Of a stretch of 64,000 bases of DNA, positions 55,776-64,000 are shown piece by piece. Location: the NCBI RefSeq assembly GCF_000427335.1, contig NZ_ATMR01000206.1:91974-155973 (forward strand), given 5' to 3'. The notes below the pieces were generated by a model, which did not search any database, was not told the DNA's origin, and saw nothing but the letters and a program-made list of their open reading frames with translations. The position numbers and the translations under genes are program-made. The DNA is from Winogradskyella psychrotolerans RS-3. Lineage in GTDB: Bacteria; Bacteroidota; Bacteroidia; Flavobacteriales; Flavobacteriaceae. Positions within the stretch are counted from its first letter, which is position 1. Every line of letters starts with the position of its first letter.

Positions 55776-57565
55776 TTAAGATGTAAAATTAATTAATTCT
55801 CTCCGGTAAGCCGTTAATAATTTTGATTTTGAAATAAATCCAATATAAGTACCATTTTTTACTACTGGCAAATTCCAAGCATTACTATCTTGAAATTTTT
55901 TCATAATTACGGTCATTTTATCTTTTTCAATATCGATGATTTCGGGTGGTTTTTGCATCACTTCTATAGCAAATACGTTGTCGTATAAAGTTTGGTCAAA
56001 CATTATAGGTCTAATATCATCTAATAAAATTATGCCTTTTAAAGTATTGTCTTCTTCATCTATAACCGGAAAAATATTTCGATTAGATTTAATAACCGCT
56101 TCTTTTATGATGTCACCTAATGTCATATTTGTGGTCACATGAATAAAGTTAGTTTCTATAACTTTGTTTATGTCCATTAAAGTTAAAACAGCATGATCTT
56201 TATTGTGTGTAATTAATTCCCCTTTTCGAGCCAATTCCATGGTGTAAACAGAATACGAAACAAAGTACTTTGTTATTCCAAATGAAATTGCAGCAGTAAT
56301 CATTAAAGGTATAAATAAGTCATATCCGCCTGTAAGTTCTGCAATTAAAAAGATAGCTGTCAAGGGTGCATGAAGGACTCCAGCTAATAAGCCAGCCATC
56401 CCAACAAGCGTAAAATTACTTTCAGAAACAGGTGTATTAAATAAGCCACAATTATTAATAACTTTAGCAACGCAATTCCCCATAATACTTCCCATAAAAA
56501 GCGTTGGTCCAAAAATTCCACCAACACCACCTGCTCCAAAAGTTAAAGCACTAGCAATAATTTTGAAAAATACGAGTCCAGCTAAAAGGGCAATTACGAT
56601 CCATATATTAGTCAGATCTAAATTTAGAAAATTATTGACTAAAGCTTTTTCCGGATTTCCAACAATAAGATTATTAATCACATCAAAACCTTCACCGTAA
56701 AGTGGTGGAATAAAATAAATAAGGATACCAATCGCTATACCACCAACAAGAAGTTTTTTAATTGGTGAGTTTAGTTTGTCAAAAAGCTTTTGAATTCTCT
56801 CGTAAACTTCGGCAAAATAAATAGAGGTAAATGCAGCGCATACTCCTAAAAAAGCATAAAACGGTACATCAGAAATCCTAAAGTTATCTTCAATTCGAAA
56901 CGGTAATAATACATCGTTTCCAGAGAAAAAATAGGACGTAATAATAGCCGAAAGTGAAGCTAGCAATAAAGGAAGCATAGAGGCGATTGTTAAATCTAAA
57001 CTAAAGACTTCAATTGCAAAAATAATAGCCGCAATTGGTGCTTTAAAAATAGAAGATAAGGCTCCAGCTGCCGCGCAACAAATTAGCAAGGTTTTGGTTT
57101 TTGGTTCATTCTAAAAAGCCTTGCAATGTTGGAGCCAATTGCAGCTCCTGTTGCAACAGCAGGACCTTCTAATCCTACCGAACCTCCAAAACCTACAGTT
57201 AAAGGTGCTGTAAGAATAGAGCCGAACATTTGATAGCCTTTTATGATGCCCTTACGTTTAGAAATAGCATGTAATGTTGAAGGAATACCATGACTAACCT
57301 TTTCTCTTATGACATATTTGATAATTAAATAAACAAGCGTCAATCCAATTATAGGAAACAAAAAGTAAAACGCTTGATGGTAATATTGAACCAATTTACC
57401 TTCTAATAAAAGTTGAATATAATGCGTTAAATTTTTTAGAACGACAGCACCAATTCCAGACGTAAACCCAATTAAAATACTTAATAGATATACAAATTGC
57501 TTATGCGAGATATGCTTAGCTCGCCATATCAATAGTCTTTTAAATATAGGATGTTTTGTTTGCAT
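55776..57565 (-). CDS. CLC-family anion channel/transporter with CBS pair, frame interrupted near 57100
   Basis: Two frames join after one extra A in the five-base run at 57098-57102 (NQKTKTLLICCAAAGALSS). The repaired protein of about 596 residues keeps the gating glutamate in GSVGLEGPAV (Glu about 133), the VSHGIPSTL selectivity motif, and GGVGGIFGPTLFMG. Two CBS domains end in the same LLTAYRRELINFTS tail as the neighbour. It is likely a proton-coupled or gated chloride (or other anion) protein. The close pair arose by duplication. Confidence 0.88.
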
Positions 57566-57578
57566 AAAATTAATCTAT

Positions 57579-57606
57579 AAAAAAATCCTGCCAGAAGCAG
57601 GATTAA
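57579..57606 (-). terminator. Terminator of aspS
   Basis: AATCCTGC and GCAGGATT form a stem with a five-base loop and a T tract on the leftward strand, just after the aspS stop. Confidence 0.85.
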
Positions 57607-57612
57607 TATTTT

Positions 57613-59367
57613 TTATGATTTTAAATTCAGTTTTAAACTCAATTCTTTTAGTTGATCATCATCAATTGGTGCAGGCGCATCAATCATCACATCCCGACCA
57701 GAATTGTTTTTAGGGAACGCAATAAAATCTCTTATCGTTTCTTGGCCTCCTAAAATGGCAACCAATCTATCTAACCCAAAAGCTAAACCTCCATGTGGTG
57801 GTGCTCCATATTCAAAAGCATCCATTAGGAATCCGAATTGTGCTTTAGCCTCTTCATCAGAAAAACCTAGATGTTTTAGCATAATAGCTTGAGTGGCTTT
57901 ATCGTGAATTCTAATAGAGCCTCCTCCAATTTCGTTACCATTCAATACTAAATCGTAAGCATTGGCTTTTACATCACCAGGATTAGTATCTAGTAATTCT
58001 ATTTGTCCTGGTTTAGGAGACGTGAATGGGTGGTGCATCGCATGGTAATGACCTGTTTCTTCATCTAATTCTAATAATGGGAAATCAATTACCCATAATG
58101 GTGCAAATACTTTAGGATCTCTTAATCCTAAACGTGTTGCTAATTCCATACGTAAAGCACTTAATTGTGCTCTTACTTTATTAGTGTCGCCAGATAAAAC
58201 ACAAACTAAATCACCTGGTTTAGCACCAGTTACTTCTGCCCATTTTGCTAAATCGTCTTGATCGTAAAATTTATCTACTGAAGATTTAAAACTTCCATCG
58301 TCATTACATCGCGAATAAATCATACCTAAAGCCCCAACTTGTGGTCGCTTTACCCAATCAATCAATTTATCAATTTCTTTTCTTGTATAACTGTTTCCTC
58401 CAGGAACAGCGATACCAACGACTAATTCAGCACTGTTGAATACGCCAAACTCTTTATGTTGTGTCACAGCATTTAATTCACCAAACTCCATCCCAAATCT
58501 AATATCTGGTTTGTCATTTCCGTATAGACGCATAGCATCATCGTAAAGCATTCTTGGGAATTTTTCAACTTCAACACCATTTACTTCTTTTAGCAAATGA
58601 CGTGTTAAACCTTCAAAAACATTTAATATATCTTCTTGCTCAACAAAGGCCATTTCACAATCTATTTGTGTGAATTCTGGTTGTCTGTCGGCACGTAAAT
58701 CTTCATCTCTAAAACACTTTACAATCTGATAGTATTTATCCATGCCACCAACCATCAATAATTGTTTGAAGGTTTGAGGAGATTGTGGAAGCGCGTAAAA
58801 TTGTCCTTCGTTCATACGAGAAGGCACTACAAAATCTCTTGCTCCTTCTGGAGTTGATTTGATTAAGTATGGTGTTTCAACTTCAATAAAACCATCATTA
58901 GACAAATAGTTTCTCACTTCTTGAGCCACTTTAGCTCTAAAAATTAAGCTGTTTTTCACCGGATTACGACGAATATCTAAATAACGATATTTCATTCTTA
59001 TGTCGTCTCCTCCATCTGTTTTATCTTCGATAGTAAACGGAGGCACTAAAGCTTTGTTTAAGATTGTTAATTCTGAAACTACAACTTCAATATCTCCAGT
59101 TGGAATATTTGGGTTTTTAGAAGCACGTTCAATAACGTTTCCTTTCACTTGAATTACAAATTCGCGTCCAAGCTTTTGCGCTTTTTCTATAATAGCTTTC
59201 GGTGTGCGTTCTTCATCAAAATAGAGTTGTGTGATACCATAACGATCTCTAAGATCGATATAAATCATAAATCCTTTATCGCGAACACCTTGAACCCAAC
59301 CGGAAAGTGTAACTTCTGTATTACTGTGTGATGCTCTTAATTCACCACAATTGTGACTTCTGTACAT
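57613..59367 (-). CDS. aspS: Aspartyl-tRNA synthetase
   Basis: This 584-residue class II synthetase has an N-terminal anticodon-binding OB fold ([23 protein letters not shown]). Its class II motifs are motif 2 [18 protein letters not shown] and motif 3 [13 protein letters not shown], with the bacterial insertion domain between them. Length is normal for bacterial AspRS. It charges tRNA-Asp in the cytoplasm. It appears monocistronic, with its own terminator. Confidence 0.95.
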   Translation of the reverse strand: MYRSHNCGELRASHSNTEVTLSGWVQGVRDKGFMIYIDLRDRYGITQLYFDEERTPKAIIEKAQKLGREFVIQVKGNVIERASKNPNIPTGDIEVVVSELTILNKALVPPFTIEDKTDGGDDIRMKYRYLDIRRNPVKNSLIFRAKVAQEVRNYLSNDGFIEVETPYLIKSTPEGARDFVVPSRMNEGQFYALPQSPQTFKQLLMVGGMDKYYQIVKCFRDEDLRADRQPEFTQIDCEMAFVEQEDILNVFEGLTRHLLKEVNGVEVEKFPRMLYDDAMRLYGNDKPDIRFGMEFGELNAVTQHKEFGVFNSAELVVGIAVPGGNSYTRKEIDKLIDWVKRPQVGALGMIYSRCNDDGSFKSSVDKFYDQDDLAKWAEVTGAKPGDLVCVLSGDTNKVRAQLSALRMELATRLGLRDPKVFAPLWVIDFPLLELDEETGHYHAMHHPFTSPKPGQIELLDTNPGDVKANAYDLVLNGNEIGGGSIRIHDKATQAIMLKHLGFSDEEAKAQFGFLMDAFEYGAPPHGGLAFGLDRLVAILGGQETIRDFIAFPKNNSGRDVMIDAPAPIDDDQLKELSLKLNLKS

Positions 59368-59600
59368 AATAAAATCCTATAGTTTACACCATATTTAAAG
59401 GTTATGGTGTTTTGAAGGTGCAAATTTAATAAGTTAAAAGATTTAAAATCTGTTATTGCCAATTATTTAATAGAAGTTTAATTATTAGGGTGGTTTTAGT
59501 AAAATAAAGATAACGGAAGGTTTAGTATTATGCGTAATTAGGATAGTTGTATTTATTTGCGGTTTAAAATAAGAAATTGATAATATTAATATTAAATTTT

Positions 59601-59632
59601 TGTTAAATCGTTAATTATGACGATATTTAACA
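59601..59632. promoter_or_regulatory. Inverted repeat before the second SusC gene
   Basis: TGTTAAATCGT (59601-59611) faces ACGATATTTAACA (59620-59632) across eight bases, matching except for a two-base bulge. It ends 27 bases before the SusC start. It may be an operator for an unseen regulator or a leader hairpin. Confidence 0.55.
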
Positions 59633-59659
59633 AGACTAATCTTTTAAATATTAAAAATT

Positions 59660-62632
59660 ATGAACTACACTTTATCTTTAAAGGTGCTTTTGTTTTCAAT
59701 TATTTTTATCCCGTTGCTGAGCTTTGGCCAACAAGTTACCGGAAAAGTCGTTGAAGGCACAACTAATATGCCTTTGCTTGGTGTTAATGTTATTGTTAAA
59801 GGAACAGCTACAGGAGCTGTAACGGACTTTGATGGGAACTTTAGTATTAACGTAGAAAATTTTCCTGTGATTTTAGTATTCTCTTCTTTAGGGTTTGAAA
59901 CTGTTGAAGTTAGTGTGAATGAGGCTAAGGTGGTTAACGTTAGCATGCAAGAGTCTGCTACAGGCCTAGATGAAGTTGTTATATCTGGTTTAGCATCTAC
60001 AGTAAAAAGAACGAATGCCGCCAATAGTGTTGCTAGCTTGTCTTCAGAAGATTTGGCTGGTACTACGCCAGCTCAAACTTTAGATGGTGCTTTAGCTGGT
60101 AAATTTACTGGAGCATTGGTCACTTCAAATTCTGGTGCACCAGGCGGTGGGTTGTCTGTAAAGCTTAGAGGCATTACATCTATTAATGGTAATTCGCAAC
60201 CACTATATATTATCGACGGAGTTTATATTGATAACAGTAGTATTGCATCGGGTGGTATAAATACGGTCTCAGGTGCTGCAACTGGTGGAAATCCATCGTC
60301 TCAAGATAACGCAACGAATAGAATTGCCGATATAAATCCAGATGATATTGAAAATATAGAAATCTTAAAAGGAGCATCTGCATCTGCAATATATGGATCT
60401 CGTGGTGCTGCCGGCGTAATTATTATTACTACCAAAAAAGGAAAATCAGGTAAAACGAGGTTAAATTTTTCTCAATCTATAGGTTTTAATGAAGTTATAA
60501 ATTTACAAGGACAAAGAAATTGGACTGCAGAGTTAGCTGAAAGTGCTTTCGGAGAAGGTGCTTTATATACAGCAGCTTTAAATAATGGAACTTTACGTGA
60601 TTATGAAAAGGAGATGTACGGCGAAAAAGGATTTATTAGTAACACTAGCTTAAGTATGTCTGGTGGCTCTGAAAAAACAAAATTCTATGTTGGATTATCA
60701 CGAAATCAAGAAGATGGTATTGTTAAAAGAACGGGCTATGATAAAACCTCTTTGAGGTTAAACGCAGACCACAATTTTACGGACCATATTAAATTATCAG
60801 TGACTACAAACTATATTAATTCCAGTGCTGATAGAGGTTTTTTTAATAATGATAATACGGGAGCAACAATAGGAGTTGCTTTAACAAATACACGTCCTTG
60901 GGATTATTTGCTGCCAGATGCTAACGGTAACTACCCAGAACATCCTAACAATTCATCAAATCCGATTCAAACTAGAGATTTAATGACTAATAATGAATCT
61001 ACACAAAGATTTATAACGGGTGGAACCTTAGATGTCAATTTATATAGAGGAGAGAATTCTGATTTAAAATTTGTAGCTAAAGCTGGTGCAGATCACTATA
61101 CGTTAACAGGGACAGTGATTTTTCCAAAATCTTTACAGTTTATGTTACCAGAAAATGGTGGTTTAAACGGTGTGTCTGGTGTTTCAACAACAACAAACAC
61201 CAATGCCAATTACTCTGCTTTTTTAGTTCACAATTATACAACTGAAAGCGACCTGAGTTTTACAACGCAAGCAGGTATTACAAATGAACAGTTTTCACAG
61301 AATGTTGTGAGAGTTGTTGCTACGGATTTAATTGCTTCAGAAACCAATCTAGATCAGGCATCAAACCAAACTGTAAATCAGTTTAGATTAGAACAAGAAG
61401 ATTTCGGTTTTTATGTTCAAGAATCAATAAACTATCAAGATAAACTGATAGGAACATTGGGAATTAGAGGCGATAAATCCACTAATAATGGGGATATTAA
61501 TGAATTGTTTTACTATCCAAAAGCATCTTTAGCGGTTAACTTGCATAACTTCGATTTTTGGGGTGATACTAATATTATTAATAGGTTTAAGCCACGTATC
61601 GCTTATGGTGAAGCGGGTACATTTGCTGCATTTGGGTCACTATATACGACTTATGTTAGTTCAGCTATTGATGGTAATATTGGTATTTCAGTACCAATTA
61701 CGAGAGGAAACCCTAATATTTCACCAGAAAGACAAGGTGAACTAGAAGTTGGGTTTGACGCCGGTCTATTAAATAATAGAGTGTCTTTAGAATTTACATA
61801 TTATAAAAAGACAGTAGACGATTTATTATTACAGGCTAATATAGCTCCTTCAACAGGTTTTAGTACAGAATGGGTAAATGCAGGTACCTTAGAAAACAGA
61901 GGTGTTGAAATAGGTATTAATGTCGCAGCTTTTGATTCTGATGATTTTAGATGGGATTCGGGAATTAGCTGGTTTAAGAATGAGTCTGAAATGACAGAAC
62001 TAAATGTGCCAACCTTTAATTTAGGTGGTTTTGGAAACAGTTTAGGTCAGTTTCAAATTGAAGAAGGCGCGAGTGTAACACAAATCGTGGGTACCACCGG
62101 ACCAGGAACAGCAGTATCCGTTTTAGGTGATGCAGAACCAGATTTTCAAATGACGTTTAACAATAAGTTTGAATATAAGAACTTTACATTATCATTCTTA
62201 TGGCATTGGAAAAAAGGAGGTGATAATATTAATTTATCGACGTTATTATCAGATTTTGGAGGAACAAGTGCCGATTATGATGATATCACTCTTGACCCTG
62301 GCGGTGTAATTCCGAATGGGGTATACAGGGTAAACAATGGTATTTTCGCTGCTAATGCTAGGCCTTTTGTTGAGGATGCGTCTTATTTAAGATTACGTGA
62401 AATTGGATTGTATTACAGTCTTCCAACCAAAACTATAGATCAAGTATTTAAGGGAGTCGTCTCAAATTTAAAAATTGGCGTATCCGGTAATAACCTAATT
62501 AACATTTTTGACTATAATGGGTATGATCCTGAGGTATCTAACTTCGGAGGTACTGGTTTATCTACAGGTGTAGATGTGATGCCATTCCCGTCTTCTAAGA
62601 GATATATGTTCCATTTATCAGCTCAATTTTAA
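59660..62632 (+). CDS. susC: SusC-family TonB-dependent transporter, substrate unknown
   Basis: The 990-residue product has a signal peptide ending near LSFGQ and a carboxypeptidase-regulatory-like domain (QVTGKVVEGTTNMPLLGVNV...). The TonB-box region is GLDEVVISGLAS, the plug includes RGITSINGNSQPLYIIDGVYID and ASASAIYGSRGAAGVIIITTKKG, and the barrel ends FHLSAQF. It pairs with SusD 19 bases downstream. No glycan enzyme is visible before the window ends. It lacks the GntR operators of the alginate SusC, so it belongs to another system. Confidence 0.93.
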   Translation: MNYTLSLKVLLFSIIFIPLLSFGQQVTGKVVEGTTNMPLLGVNVIVKGTATGAVTDFDGNFSINVENFPVILVFSSLGFETVEVSVNEAKVVNVSMQESATGLDEVVISGLASTVKRTNAANSVASLSSEDLAGTTPAQTLDGALAGKFTGALVTSNSGAPGGGLSVKLRGITSINGNSQPLYIIDGVYIDNSSIASGGINTVSGAATGGNPSSQDNATNRIADINPDDIENIEILKGASASAIYGSRGAAGVIIITTKKGKSGKTRLNFSQSIGFNEVINLQGQRNWTAELAESAFGEGALYTAALNNGTLRDYEKEMYGEKGFISNTSLSMSGGSEKTKFYVGLSRNQEDGIVKRTGYDKTSLRLNADHNFTDHIKLSVTTNYINSSADRGFFNNDNTGATIGVALTNTRPWDYLLPDANGNYPEHPNNSSNPIQTRDLMTNNESTQRFITGGTLDVNLYRGENSDLKFVAKAGADHYTLTGTVIFPKSLQFMLPENGGLNGVSGVSTTTNTNANYSAFLVHNYTTESDLSFTTQAGITNEQFSQNVVRVVATDLIASETNLDQASNQTVNQFRLEQEDFGFYVQESINYQDKLIGTLGIRGDKSTNNGDINELFYYPKASLAVNLHNFDFWGDTNIINRFKPRIAYGEAGTFAAFGSLYTTYVSSAIDGNIGISVPITRGNPNISPERQGELEVGFDAGLLNNRVSLEFTYYKKTVDDLLLQANIAPSTGFSTEWVNAGTLENRGVEIGINVAAFDSDDFRWDSGISWFKNESEMTELNVPTFNLGGFGNSLGQFQIEEGASVTQIVGTTGPGTAVSVLGDAEPDFQMTFNNKFEYKNFTLSFLWHWKKGGDNINLSTLLSDFGGTSADYDDITLDPGGVIPNGVYRVNNGIFAANARPFVEDASYLRLREIGLYYSLPTKTIDQVFKGVVSNLKIGVSGNNLINIFDYNGYDPEVSNFGGTGLSTGVDVMPFPSSKRYMFHLSAQF

Positions 62633-62650
62633 AATTAAAAATCTATAAAA

Positions 62651-63961
62651 ATGAAAATATCAAAAAAATATTATATTATTCTTTTAGCTATAAGTGTCAC
62701 AGTATTTACGTCTTGTGAGCTTGACGGTGGCGAAAGTTTAAACGGAGCAAGTACAAATTCTATATCAGATGATTTGTCAAGAGGAGAATTACCATCGGCT
62801 GTAGCTGGTGTGTTGTCAGCAATGCGGACAAGATTAGATAATCAAGTTGATGTGCAGAGTATTTTTGGTAGAGAGTATTATTATTTCACAAGTTCAGATC
62901 CTAGATTTGAAGGGGATGTTGTTGCTGGAAATTTAGATAATAATACGTTTTATACGACCAGTCCATACCTCTCTAGGTATGCTGTGATTAAAGATATTAA
63001 TCTAACGCTTCAAGGTCTTGAAAACACTACCGACATTTTTTCAGATGAAGAGGTTGCTGGTATTAAAGGTGTTTTAAATACACTTAAAGCACATGAATTA
63101 TTAATGGTGTCTAATAATCAGTATACAAATGGAATGAGAATAGATACATCAGATCCTGATAATCTAGGGCCATTTGTTACCTATGAAGACGCTTTAATAG
63201 CGATTAGTGACCTATTGAGTACTGCAGCCATTGATTTGGTCAATGCAGGAGGAAGTTTTGCTTTTGATTTAACTACAGGATACTCAGGTTTTAATACGCC
63301 TAGTGATTTCTTAAAATTTAATAAAGGATTAAATGCAAGAGTTGAGTCGTATAGAGGGAATTATACGAGCGTATTAAGTTTATTGGATGATTCTTTTATG
63401 GAGATGAATGGGGATTTCTATGATGGAGTTTATCATACATTTTCTCTTTCAGGTGCTGATACGCCAAACCCACTTTATCTAGCGTTAAATCAGACCTCTA
63501 ATGTTAGGGTGTCGCATTCAAGTTTTGTTGACGATGCACTTCCTTTAGATTCGCGAGTTGATAAGGTTGTATTAAGAAATGATCCTATTGAAGCCACTGG
63601 ATTAGTAGGGGAGTATGATGTTTTCATCTATCAATCTAATGTTGATATGGTACCTATTATGAGAAATGAAGAATTAGTACTTCTTTATGCTGAAGCAAAT
63701 ATGGTAAGTAATCCTTCTGAAGCTGTAATGGCAATTAACGCTATTAGAAATGAGGCCGGTTTAGGAAGCTATAGTGGTGCTTTAACTCCACAGGCATTAG
63801 AAGATGAAATTTTGTTTCAAAGACGCTATTCTTTATTTGGAGAAGGACATCGTTGGGTTGATATGAGACGATTTGATAGATTAGATGAATTGCCAAACGA
63901 TAGAACAACGGATTCAGTTCCAATAGCAGTTCCAATTCCTGCAAACGAAAATCAACAATAA
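62651..63961 (+). CDS. susD: SusD/RagB-family lipoprotein, substrate unknown
   Basis: This 436-residue lipoprotein has lipobox FTSC (Cys about 22) and the SusD helical core. C-terminal signatures are MRNEELVLLYAEANMVSN, AINAIRNEAGL and LEDEILFQRRYSLFGEGHRWVDMRRFDRL. It is somewhat short for SusD, and the N-terminal region is divergent. It is the lid partner of the SusC gene just upstream. A terminator follows at once, so the operon may contain only these two genes. Confidence 0.9.
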   Translation: MKISKKYYIILLAISVTVFTSCELDGGESLNGASTNSISDDLSRGELPSAVAGVLSAMRTRLDNQVDVQSIFGREYYYFTSSDPRFEGDVVAGNLDNNTFYTTSPYLSRYAVIKDINLTLQGLENTTDIFSDEEVAGIKGVLNTLKAHELLMVSNNQYTNGMRIDTSDPDNLGPFVTYEDALIAISDLLSTAAIDLVNAGGSFAFDLTTGYSGFNTPSDFLKFNKGLNARVESYRGNYTSVLSLLDDSFMEMNGDFYDGVYHTFSLSGADTPNPLYLALNQTSNVRVSHSSFVDDALPLDSRVDKVVLRNDPIEATGLVGEYDVFIYQSNVDMVPIMRNEELVLLYAEANMVSNPSEAVMAINAIRNEAGLGSYSGALTPQALEDEILFQRRYSLFGEGHRWVDMRRFDRLDELPNDRTTDSVPIAVPIPANENQQ

Positions 63962-63973
63962 TTAAGTTTAACA

Positions 63974-64000
63974 AAAAAAAAGCCTCAACAATTGTTGAGG
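63974..64000 (+). terminator. Terminator after the second SusD gene (cut by window end)
   Basis: A perfect 18-bp palindrome CCTCAACAATTGTTGAGG (63983-64000) follows an A tract, 20 bases after the SusD stop. The T tail lies beyond the window. Confidence 0.7.

Noticed and set aside
1..64000. CRISPR arrays, tRNA genes, insertion sequences or phage genes
   Set aside because: I saw no regularly spaced repeats, no tRNA cloverleaf signature, no transposase motifs and no phage structural genes. A covariance search could still find a tRNA I missed.

Overview
The window is AT-rich chromosomal DNA from a marine member of the Bacteroidota, most likely family Flavobacteriaceae. The signs are several SusC/SusD pairs, Bacteroidota-type promoters (TAnnTTTG -7 box), type IX secretion (T9SS) C-terminal tails, a methionine synthase split into two genes, and a ribonucleotide reductase whose ATP-cone sits on the small subunit. 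No rRNA, tRNA, CRISPR array, insertion sequence or prophage is visible.

Region 1 (1-17,600) is an alginate utilisation locus. It holds the tail of an upstream gene, KdgF, a SusC/SusD pair, a PKD surface lipoprotein, a PL7 alginate lyase, a FadR/GntR repressor (AusR-like), an MFS transporter and an SDR reductase. A second unit, divergent from a LacI-type regulator, has KDG kinase, a PPi-type phosphofructokinase, KDPG aldolase and a half-length LacI protein. It closes with two divergent T9SS-exported proteins, one of them lyase-like. Alginate would be cut at the surface, imported by SusC/D, opened by KdgF, reduced by the SDR to 2-keto-3-deoxygluconate, phosphorylated and split to pyruvate and glyceraldehyde-3-phosphate. 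A TTGGTnAACCAA operator appears at four promoters, in two of them as 13-bp-spaced tandem copies overlapping the -7 box.

Region 2 (17,700-25,210) has a drug/metabolite transporter, then a leftward methionine operon (metZ, metH N-terminal module, a four-helix-bundle gene, metH C-terminal module, metF) behind a SAM-I riboswitch. Region 3 (25,300-33,000) has housekeeping and membrane genes and a LytTR response regulator with a TPR histidine kinase. Region 4 (33,000-38,450) has a putative orphan transcript, nrdB-nrdA and a broken gene of unknown function. Region 5 (38,460-47,700) has envelope proteins, a PiT phosphate transporter, and a lipoprotein/TonB-receptor pair flanked by 11-bp-period direct repeats that look like PhoB boxes. 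Region 6 (47,900-59,370) has dgt, dxs, a TonB-domain protein, tadA, a cold-shock gene, two tandem CLC proteins and aspS. Region 7 (59,600-64,000) is another SusC/SusD pair of unknown substrate.

A caveat runs through the window: at least ten genes are broken by one-base length differences in short A/T runs (PL7, lacI, EamA, metF, histidine kinase, response regulator, an unknown gene, dxs, TonB protein, CLC). Nearly all are repaired by adding one A or T. This looks more like homopolymer under-calling in the assembly than gene decay, so those genes are annotated across the break.
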